This document shows positions 44,059 through 50,671 of a stretch of DNA of 64,000 nucleotides, in pieces. The first letter of the stretch is position 1; every line of letters begins with the position of its first letter. The stretch is from Shewanella halifaxensis HAW-EB4. Lineage in GTDB: Bacteria > Pseudomonadota > Gammaproteobacteria > Enterobacterales > Shewanellaceae. The translations under genes were made by a program, and so were the position numbers. The stretch covers positions 1,302,001 through 1,366,000 of the forward strand of contig NC_010334.1 in assembly GCF_000019185.1 (NCBI RefSeq), in the 5' to 3' direction. The notes below the pieces were generated by a model. That model did not search any database, was not told where the DNA came from, and worked only from the letters and a program-made list of their open reading frames with translations.

Positions 44059-46038
44059 TTAATGTGATTGGTATAAACTGCTCAAAATCTTATTAATTAG
44101 TTCTGCTGTGTCAGCTTTTGATGCATGCTCAATCGCGCTCAAATTCACCATGACACCATCGCCTTTCAGCTGTCTTATCGCCCTAACGAATGTGGGCATT
44201 TGCTCGGACTCAATCGCATAGCTTGGATTGACTAAAATAGGTAAGTGACTTAGGGCTTTTAACTCAACCAATGCAGCCAGATCCAGTGATGGTTTACCTG
44301 AGTTATTAAGGGTTGTGACGCCCGATTCACACAAGATAAGCTGTTGGTTACCTTGGCCTAAAATTATTTCTGCGGCATTGAGTAGATCATCGACGCTAGC
44401 CATTGTATTACGCTCTACGATAACAGGAACGAGTAGAGAGCCAAGTTGGATTAAAATGGCCTGGTTATACATTAGGTTGCCCGATAGCATTACTACATCC
44501 GCAAACTGAGTTGCCATAGTTAAGTCAGTTTCATGTTCGATTACCAAGACACAAACTAAATTAAACTGAGCGAGAGCGTGCTTAAATTTATCGATAGAGT
44601 TAATCACATCGCTTTGTTGGCTTAACCCTTGAATAGCAACGGCTTGGAAACCAGCCTCTTTAAGCTCCTTTGCCATCTGTTCAAACTGCAGAAGATCAAT
44701 GGGGAGTTGCATCTGGGCAAGGGCTCCGATATTTCCATTGCCAAGATCCAGTTGGCCGCAAACGACTTGTGTTGCTTCACTCTTATATTGCTTACTAAAG
44801 CGTTGCTGCTTATTACTGGTTGTTGCTGCAACAGCGGTCGACTTAGAGGTGTTAGGCTCAATCATCAACTGGCTATTACTGAGTTGAGTCGGTTTTACCG
44901 TTTCGCAAGGGTAACAACCGAGCACTTTAATAAAGCGAGTGGTGCGTTCCAGTTCTTTTAGCGCTGCTTGCATCGGCTCGCTTGAGAGGTTTGCATCGAT
45001 ATCTAAATAGAACATCTCCTCCCAAGGAGTACCTGGGATCGGACGGGATTCGAGTTTACTCATATTAAGGTTACGGGCCTTTAATACGAGTAAGGCCTCA
45101 ACCAATGCTCCAGGCTTCTGCCCTGTAGCCATGATCAGCGTGCATTTTGCTGGAAGCTGTGAAGGTACTTCAACGGCCTTTCGTGCAACGACGATAAAGC
45201 GGCTTTGATTAACCTTTTGATTAGCGAGATCCGTTTCAATCGCTTCTAATTGATACAAGGCGCCACCTTCGGCACTACCGATAGCCGCGACACTGCTATC
45301 GTTTGCGTTACAGACTTTCTCCATCGCTTCGGCACTACTTGAGCAATATTCTAGTTTGAACTCGCTGCGCTGACTCAAATAGCGGCTACATTGGCTAATG
45401 GGTTGTGGATGGGCGTAAACTGTTTTTATATCGGCAATATTGCTGCCGCTATTAGCCAGCAAGCAGTGGCCGACCTCAATGGTGGTTTCTCCAACGATAG
45501 CAAGGCTGGTGTGCTGTAGTACGTCATAAACCTCGTTAATAGAGCCCGAGGAAGTATTTTCAATCGGAAGGAATCCATAATCGGCGTGGCCAGACTCAAC
45601 GGCCTGTACTATCTCATCGAAGCTTTGGCAGCCTAAATCCTGCATCTCGACCTGGCGTCTATTGCAATAGCGGCTAGCTGCTAGATACGAATAAGAGCCT
45701 CTAGCGCCAAGGTAGGCGATGCAGTATTGCTGCTGTTGAGTTTCAGGGTTAGCGCGCCCATGTAAATAAGCTTGTTGATTAAGTACAGAGTCTTCGATGA
45801 TGCTTTGATAGAGTGAGATGACATAGTGGGCATCTAAGCCTTGTTCACGCCCCTGTTTTACCAAGCGTGATAGTAGCTCTTTTTCGCGGATAGTATCGCG
45901 AATAGGCCTCACATCGACCTCTTTGCTACGTGCTACATCTAAGCTTAATTCTCTGCGCTTTGCTAGCAGAGCCAGCAGTTCATTATCGAGACTCGTGATC
46001 TGCTCTCGAGTGTGATTTAAGGGTTGTGGTTTGCTCAT
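44059..46038 (-). CDS. pheA: PheA: chorismate mutase/prephenate dehydratase/ACT plus DAHP-synthase-like tail
   Basis: Residues 1-95 are an AroQ chorismate mutase (TSLDNELLALLAKRREL). About 105-285 is prephenate dehydratase (AYLGARGSYSYLAA, LPIENTSSGSINEVYD). About 298-375 is the ACT domain with Phe-binding GALV (310-313) and ESRP (330-333). The last 230 residues (about 425-659) match the fold order of a type I-beta DAHP synthase: NAAEIILGQGNQQLILCESG, SLDLAALVELKALSHLPILV. Catalytic motifs are altered: LKRG is IVERN, CERG is CESG, DPSH is NPSY, EVHP is NLSA. The tail is probably inactive. Start at 46038 by RBS; E. coli PheA has 386 residues. Confidence 0.93.
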   Translation of the reverse strand: MSKPQPLNHTREQITSLDNELLALLAKRRELSLDVARSKEVDVRPIRDTIREKELLSRLVKQGREQGLDAHYVISLYQSIIEDSVLNQQAYLHGRANPETQQQQYCIAYLGARGSYSYLAASRYCNRRQVEMQDLGCQSFDEIVQAVESGHADYGFLPIENTSSGSINEVYDVLQHTSLAIVGETTIEVGHCLLANSGSNIADIKTVYAHPQPISQCSRYLSQRSEFKLEYCSSSAEAMEKVCNANDSSVAAIGSAEGGALYQLEAIETDLANQKVNQSRFIVVARKAVEVPSQLPAKCTLIMATGQKPGALVEALLVLKARNLNMSKLESRPIPGTPWEEMFYLDIDANLSSEPMQAALKELERTTRFIKVLGCYPCETVKPTQLSNSQLMIEPNTSKSTAVAATTSNKQQRFSKQYKSEATQVVCGQLDLGNGNIGALAQMQLPIDLLQFEQMAKELKEAGFQAVAIQGLSQQSDVINSIDKFKHALAQFNLVCVLVIEHETDLTMATQFADVVMLSGNLMYNQAILIQLGSLLVPVIVERNTMASVDDLLNAAEIILGQGNQQLILCESGVTTLNNSGKPSLDLAALVELKALSHLPILVNPSYAIESEQMPTFVRAIRQLKGDGVMVNLSAIEHASKADTAELINKILSSLYQSH

Positions 46039-46120
46039 CTTCGCCTCTAACTCTTCTATTGCGCTTAGTATTAATACCTTAGTGATAAGCATGCTAACGT
46101 ATGCTCATCTTAGCCGATAT

Positions 46121-46147
46121 AAAAAAGCCTCCCATGTGGGAGGCTTT
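46121..46147 (-). terminator. pheA attenuator terminator
   Basis: On the minus strand AAAGCCTCCC pairs with GGGAGGCTTT around a four-base loop, then a T run (complement of 46121-46126). It sits between the leader peptide and pheA. Confidence 0.85.
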
Positions 46148-46166
46148 GGAATTTTTACTTTCGTTT

Positions 46167-46241
46167 TTACACCGAAATTCCGCCTCCGAGGGTGGGGGGC
46201 ATAAAAAAGAAAGTAAAAAAAGCAGTATGGATTTTATTCAT
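46167..46241 (-). CDS. pheL: pheA leader peptide (attenuation)
   Basis: A 24-residue ORF starts MNKIHT and contains the phenylalanine run AFFTFFF, five Phe in seven residues, ending TAA at 46167. Low charged tRNA-Phe would stall the ribosome at the run and prevent the terminator at 46121-46147, turning pheA on. The same design exists in E. coli pheL. It lies between raiA and pheA. Confidence 0.85.
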   Translation of the reverse strand: MNKIHTAFFTFFFMPPTLGGGISV

Positions 46242-46305
46242 TGAATTAAAACTAAAGCGGGGCGGCTTGAGTGTCAATCAAAACTTAGCTTATTTGAAAT
46301 TTTTG

Positions 46306-46335
46306 CATTAAAAAGCGCACCCGAAGATGCGCTTT
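46306..46335 (-). terminator. Terminator after raiA
   Basis: On the minus strand AAAGCGCA pairs with TGCGCTTT, then TTTAA. Confidence 0.75.
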
Positions 46336-46357
46336 GCGTGTAAATTTAACAATAATA

Positions 46358-46720
46358 TCAAGCTGCGTATTCCTCCTCTAAGTTGTCATCAAAGTCGTCA
46401 TCAATGGCATCATCTTCTACTTTAAGTGTTGCGTGACGTTGACTTTCAGGTTTATGAGTCAGGCGGTTTAGCTGTTTTTCCAGCTTTTGTCCCATTGCAT
46501 TAATTGCTGCATAGAGGTCGTCGTGTTTCGCCTGGGCAAATAACTTGGCATTTGGAATGCCTACAGAAGCTTCAATTTTAAAACCTTGCTTCTCCTGCTC
46601 AATAATAATGTGTGGATTAATTAGCTGCACATCGTGTCTTGCTAATTTATCAAGTCTGGTTTCAATGCGTTCGCGGATAGATTCAGTAACTTCAAAGTGT
46701 TTGCTAGTAATCTTTATCAT
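46358..46720 (-). CDS. raiA: RaiA/YfiA, ribosome-associated inhibitor
   Basis: A small protein that sits in the 30S A/P sites and inactivates ribosomes in stationary phase or cold. The pattern MIKITSKHFEVTESIRERIETRL and LINPHIIIEQEKQGFKIEASV matches the RaiA/HPF fold; an acidic tail of Asp/Glu distinguishes RaiA from HPF. 120 residues (113 in E. coli). Upstream is a CRP-like palindrome; pheL-pheA lies downstream as in E. coli. Confidence 0.93.
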   Translation of the reverse strand: MIKITSKHFEVTESIRERIETRLDKLARHDVQLINPHIIIEQEKQGFKIEASVGIPNAKLFAQAKHDDLYAAINAMGQKLEKQLNRLTHKPESQRHATLKVEDDAIDDDFDDNLEEEYAA

Positions 46721-46777
46721 ATGTCGAACCTTTTGTTGTTTCCATGTATTCAGACTACCAATATTAGATAGGAAAGT

Positions 46778-46793
46778 CGTGATCTAAATCACG
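46778..46793 (-). promoter_or_regulatory. CRP/FNR-like palindrome upstream of raiA
   Basis: CGTGATCTAAATCACG is a near-perfect palindrome. It reads as TGTGA-N6-TCACA with one mismatch in each half, and also as the FNR-like GTGAT-N4-ATCAC. It is 58 bp before raiA. CRP control of raiA is known in E. coli, so CRP is the likely user. Confidence 0.6.
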
Positions 46794-47029
46794 TTTTGTG
46801 GGCTATTTGAAACTGTTCGCTTTTTATTTGATCACTTAGACAAATATAGACAATAACTGACCAAATTTCCTTGTAAACACCGAAAAAGCAGGTCATATTG
46901 GATTGGATAAGTCGTCCCTTATTTAGTGTTTCTAGCAAAAATTCTAGTGTAAATAACTCGATAGCCCTCCTGTCATTCCCCGTTTATAATGGCCTCTTTG
47001 AATAAATTAATTTTCAAGAGTGACCGAAC

Positions 47030-47722
47030 ATGGAACAAAATCTGGTCAAAGTTAAAGTGTGGGATATTCCGACTCGTCTTTTCCATTGGGGCATGCTGTG
47101 CTTACTCGGAGGATTGTGGTGGACTGCAGATGCCGGTGAGATGGAATGGCACCAACTCTTGGCTTATATGCTGATGGTGTTTATTGTCGTCAGGATCATC
47201 TGGGGTCTAGTCGGTAGCGATACGGCACGCTTTAGTCACTTTGTACGCTCACCAAAAACCGTTATTAACTACCTTGGTAGGGCCCGGCGCGAAGGGATTT
47301 CATCATCAATAGGCCATAATCCTGTTGGCGGATATATGGTGGTAGCCCTTATCACATTGGTCAGTGTTCAGCTTACTACAGGGTTATTCGCCACCGATGA
47401 GATCTTCACAGAAGGCCCACTCTATTCAGCGGTTAGCTCTGATACCGCAGGCTGGCTAACTTGGCTACATAAGAAGAACTTTGATCTTATTTTACTCTTA
47501 GCTGTTGTGCATGTATTTGCTGTCGGTGTGCATATGATTAAAGGCGATAAGATCCTAGGTGCTATGTTTAGTGGCTATAAGAAGTTACCTGAATCTAAGT
47601 TGGGTGGGACTAACCCTAATCAGCTTCAATTTGCTTCTGTATTTAAGGCGCTTGTTTTAACCGTGATAATCGGGGCGATGGTGCTAAATTACTTGATGCT
47701 ACCAGTTATCGACATGCTGTAG
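47030..47722 (+). CDS. Cytochrome b561-family protein
   Basis: A 230-residue inner-membrane protein with four to five hydrophobic segments and conserved heme-ligating histidines: FHWGMLCLL, WHQLLAYML, WLHKKNF and VHVFAVGVHM. The start VKVWDIPTRLFHW is typical of diheme b-type cytochromes that pass quinol or ubiquinone-linked electrons. It converges with a cytochrome c' gene, and the two share a symmetrical terminator. Confidence 0.85.
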   Translation: MEQNLVKVKVWDIPTRLFHWGMLCLLGGLWWTADAGEMEWHQLLAYMLMVFIVVRIIWGLVGSDTARFSHFVRSPKTVINYLGRARREGISSSIGHNPVGGYMVVALITLVSVQLTTGLFATDEIFTEGPLYSAVSSDTAGWLTWLHKKNFDLILLLAVVHVFAVGVHMIKGDKILGAMFSGYKKLPESKLGGTNPNQLQFASVFKALVLTVIIGAMVLNYLMLPVIDML

Positions 47723-47738
47723 TTTATCGAAGATAAAA

Positions 47739-47764
47739 TTAAGCCTGTCTGATGACAGGCTTAA
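47739..47764. terminator. Bidirectional terminator
   Basis: TTAAGCCTGTC and GACAGGCTTAA are perfect complements around TGAT, between convergent cytochrome genes. Confidence 0.8.
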
Positions 47765-47786
47765 TCTGATTTAACTAATCAAAATA

Positions 47787-48248
47787 TTAGTCTTTTTTAT
47801 AAGCATCGTGGCAGCTTTTACAACTCTTGCCTGTGTTACCAAAGGCTTTCTTCATCTCTTTCTTATCACCACTTTTTGCTGCCAAAGCGAGTATCGCAGC
47901 ATTCTCTTGAAAGGTCTTCATTTTGGCATCGAAGTCAGCTTTATCACTCCAAATTTTAGCTAGCGCTTCGGTGTCACCTTTATCAGAACCTGCAACAAAG
48001 CCTTCAACTGGAAGCTTTGATAAGGCGGCTACATTTTCTGCTCGCATAGCAAAAATTTCAGCGTTGAATTCTTTTTTTCCTTTAAGCATTGCCCCCATAT
48101 CACCAAAGTTATGAGCAATCATGCTAAATGCAGATTGGCGGTAATCGATTGCGTCATCGGCTTCTTTAAAGTTATTTGCATATACACTAGTGGCTAGGGT
48201 CGCAGTTGCTGTTAGCGCGATAAGGCTCATCTTTGCTGTTATTTTCAT
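47787..48248 (-). CDS. Cytochrome c' (c-556 type)
   Basis: A periplasmic four-helix-bundle cytochrome with one heme site CKSCH near the C-terminus (GKSCKSCHDAYKKD) after a signal peptide (cleavage after SVYA). Some family members bind nitric oxide, which fits the NO-related genes in the window, but the role here is inference. I start at ATG 48248 (MKITAKMSL); the frame upstream adds four residues. 153 residues. Confidence 0.9.
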   Translation of the reverse strand: MKITAKMSLIALTATATLATSVYANNFKEADDAIDYRQSAFSMIAHNFGDMGAMLKGKKEFNAEIFAMRAENVAALSKLPVEGFVAGSDKGDTEALAKIWSDKADFDAKMKTFQENAAILALAAKSGDKKEMKKAFGNTGKSCKSCHDAYKKD

Positions 48249-48427
48249 GGTTATTCTCACGTTTTTATTGTGTTATGTGAACTGTGTTTGCCTATTGTAT
48301 ATATTTTTACCTTACCGACTGCAATCGTTTTTCACAATAGTTACTCTTCGTTACAAATGAGTTTTATTTAGCAAAAACTAATAATTTATAACAAGTGCAT
48401 GGTGCGGCGCATTCTTGATACAATGCG

Positions 48428-48447
48428 CGTAATGACGCACTAGTACG
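48428..48447 (+). promoter_or_regulatory. Trp-operator-like site overlapping the trpR promoter
   Basis: The right half ACTAGTACG matches the E. coli trp operator right half exactly; the left half is weaker. It lies just after a TACAAT-like -10 box (48419-48424) and 28 bp before trpR, as for autoregulation. Confidence 0.45.
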
Positions 48448-48474
48448 TGATGATAGTTGTAAATAGGAGATAAA

Positions 48475-48750
48475 ATGCGAGCAGAATGGGGTTCCGTTTT
48501 AGAGAAAGTCTTATCGCATCAAGCGCATGACGATTTGATCGTATTGTTTGAGTTGTTACTCACAGAGGAGGAGCGTAGTGCCGTGGCGGGGCGATTAAAG
48601 GTTTTTCAAACACTATTACAAGGCGAAATGAGTCAGCGCCAAATCGCTCAAGAATACCAAATAAGTATCGCCACCATTACTCGCTGCTCTAATTATCTTA
48701 AGCATATGAGTTTGCAGCAAAGAGACAATATTCAGCGGTTAATTTTATAG
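48475..48750 (+). CDS. trpR: TrpR, tryptophan repressor
   Basis: TrpR represses trp genes when bound to L-tryptophan. The helix-turn-helix AGRLKVFQTLLQGEMSQRQIAQEYQIS and ATITRCSNYLK is diagnostic; 91 residues (E. coli has 108). ATG start at 48475. Divergent from cytochrome c'; an operator-like site covers its promoter. Confidence 0.92.
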   Translation: MRAEWGSVLEKVLSHQAHDDLIVLFELLLTEEERSAVAGRLKVFQTLLQGEMSQRQIAQEYQISIATITRCSNYLKHMSLQQRDNIQRLIL

Positions 48751-48803
48751 ACGTCCAACAGCTTGGCTCAACTAGGATTGTTACTGCCTGTAGTCGCTAT
48801 CTG

Positions 48804-49202
48804 CTATCGATTATGGGTGTTACCGATATCTTCTAGTCGTTGCAAAGTGACGGTTTTATGTTTGCGGTTCATTGTGCGCCTCGCAAAGATATAGAGCGCA
48901 TAACTTACTAGCGCAATACTAAACACAGGCGCCAGTTTTGAGTCGAGTTTGAGTAGTAATAACGCGGTTAGTAGGTACAGGTATGGGGTGTGCTCGTAGA
49001 TAAAGGTGGGCAGTTTGCCCTTTCTTCTACGTTTCTTAGAGTCAGTACGGCGATAACAAGAGCGCAGCACATCGACACGACTCCCTAATAGAAATAGTAG
49101 TGCAGCGAAGAGTTGGGCATAAGTTTGCTCCAGCAGCATCAAGCTAATGCTACCTAGAGCTATATAAGTGTAGGGCAGGGCTTCATAAACGGGTCTTGAT
49201 AA
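48804..49202 (-). CDS. Conserved membrane protein of unknown function
   Basis: 132 residues from ATG 49202 (MLSRPVYEALPYTYIALG; AAGGAAC upstream). Three hydrophobic segments (about 12-24, 29-40, 72-85) with a basic loop KKRRRKGK between. I do not recognise a family with named function. It is convergent with trpR and lies 135 bp before slyD's 3' end on the same strand. Confidence 0.6.
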   Translation of the reverse strand, partial: LSRPVYEALPYTYIALGSISLMLLEQTYAQLFAALLFLLGSRVDVLRSCYRRTDSKKRRRKGKLPTFIYEHTPYLYLLTALLLLKLDSKLAPVFSIALVSYALYIFARRTMNRKHKTVTLQRLEDIGNTHNR

Positions 49203-49337
49203 CATTTGCAGTTCCTTTGCAAAAAGGTTTTTCTGAGCAATTCCATTGTTCAATTTAAATAGTGTAGACCATAAAAAAGCCCGCTTCATTTAAATCAGTG
49301 AAGTGGGCTCAAATTCATTCTAAAGAACTAGAAGGAT

Positions 49338-49958
49338 TTAGTGTCTGCAGCCACAGCCGCCGTTACCGTCACAGCCTTCTTTAGCTTCTTTGGTCTCATC
49401 GTCACTGCAGCATCCGCCTTCGTGTCCGTGATCGTGTCCGCCGCCACAACATCCGCCTTCATGAGAATGTTCATGTCCGCCGCATCCGCCGCCGTGAGCG
49501 TGAATATGGCCGTGTGCAATCTCTTCTTCAGTTGCTTCACGAACGTCAAGTACTTCCACATGGAATACTAATGACTGACCCGCAAGCGGGTGGTTGCCGT
49601 CAACAATGACTACGTCGTCCTTAACTTCAGTAACCTGTACTGGACGCTGACCCATTTCTGTCTCTGCAATAAAGCGCATACCAGGAACGATGTCTTCGAT
49701 GTCGCCAAATGCTGACAATGGGACTTCTTGGCGAAGCCCGTCATGGTATGGGCCGTAGCCTTGCTCAGCATCAACAGTTACATCAAGGATGTCACCCTGT
49801 GCTTTGCCTTCAAGCGCAGCTTCTAAACCTGGGATCATGTTTTCTGCACCATGCAGATAGATCATTGGCTCGCCTTCAAAAGAACTTTCTACAAGCTGGC
49901 CTTTCGCATCTGATAATCGGTAATTGATGCTAACAGCACATTTTTCGGTGATTTTCAT
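49338..49958 (-). CDS. slyD: SlyD, FKBP-type prolyl isomerase with metal-binding tail
   Basis: A peptidyl-prolyl isomerase and chaperone that also delivers nickel to hydrogenase. The FKBP part (about 1-70 and 125-150) holds the flap insert (about 70-125; VTVDAEQGYGPYHDG, PLSAFGDIEDIV). After residue 150 comes a tail dense in His, Cys and Gly (HGGGCGGHEHSHEG). 206 residues, E. coli has 196. The tail's simple base composition makes other frames in it look open. Confidence 0.95.
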   Translation of the reverse strand: MKITEKCAVSINYRLSDAKGQLVESSFEGEPMIYLHGAENMIPGLEAALEGKAQGDILDVTVDAEQGYGPYHDGLRQEVPLSAFGDIEDIVPGMRFIAETEMGQRPVQVTEVKDDVVIVDGNHPLAGQSLVFHVEVLDVREATEEEIAHGHIHAHGGGCGGHEHSHEGGCCGGGHDHGHEGGCCSDDETKEAKEGCDGNGGCGCRH

Positions 49959-50525
49959 ATTGGCTCCAATCGGAAATTTGCGCGCATTCTAGCCTGCTTT
50001 AACGTTATTTGCGATAGAATGAATGCACTTCTGCTACCTAAGCCACATCTTTACACTTTAAAATTAGTACTCACTTAAGCATGTTTGAGGAGATACAGAG
50101 TTAATTTTCATATCGAGAGCAAATTTATTCATACGATAGGTTTTATGTAAGTTTATAGTCCCTTTCCGCAGAACTATTGAGAATATTATGTTTGAGTCAA
50201 TTTAGAATTAAGTCACTATTTTTAAGCAGTTCTGTTATTTCTAGCTTTAGGGGGCTGGGCTATCCTTTTGATTATTATTATATTACTTCGTCTACTAATT
50301 TTAGTTTACGTAAGCGTAACTCAATAATTACCTCGTTAATTTTTCAGTAAACATAAATTGATCGTTATTTATGACTCATTTACTACTTTATTTATCTAAT
50401 AGGCTTAATTATAACAATATAGTTGAGTTTAGGGGTTGACATGCGTTGCTAAAAAAAGCAATTCTGTTGGTACACAAATCAATCCAGTTGGATAGAAACT
50501 AATTTATATGTTTAGCCACGTTTTA
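49959..50525. other. slyD-thrL intergenic region
   Basis: A 567-bp AT-rich gap. TTGACA at 50436-50441 is a good -35 box for the thr operon but the -10 is unclear. No gene, RNA or other repeat was recognised. Confidence 0.4.
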
Positions 50526-50579
50526 ATGAACACCACCATTATTACAACCACCACGATTACCAACGTGGGGGCGGGCTAA
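50526..50579 (+). CDS. thrL: thr operon leader peptide
   Basis: A 17-residue ORF, MNTTIITTTTITNVGAG, rich in Thr and Ile codons. Ribosome stalling at these codons when charged tRNA-Thr or tRNA-Ile is low would let GGGGGCGGGCT (in the leader) pair with the CCCGC side of the terminator, freeing thrABC. The design matches E. coli thrL. Confidence 0.85.
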   Translation: MNTTIITTTTITNVGAG

Positions 50580-50605
50580 GCACAACCTGATATAAGTAAA
50601 ATATC

Positions 50606-50640
50606 AAGCCCGCTCCCCCAAAAGGAGCGGGCTTTTTTGT
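50606..50640 (+). terminator. thr attenuator terminator
   Basis: AAGCCCGCTCC (50606-50616) and GGAGCGGGCTT (50624-50634) form an 11-bp stem with a T run. It lies between thrL and thrA. Confidence 0.88.
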
Positions 50641-50671
50641 TTCTTAGGTGGCGCGGCACAAGGAGATTTTG

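Noticed and set aside
49328..49571. Long ORFs in other frames over the slyD tail
   Set aside because: They arise from repeated His/Gly/Cys codons in the slyD metal-binding tail and have no start signals.
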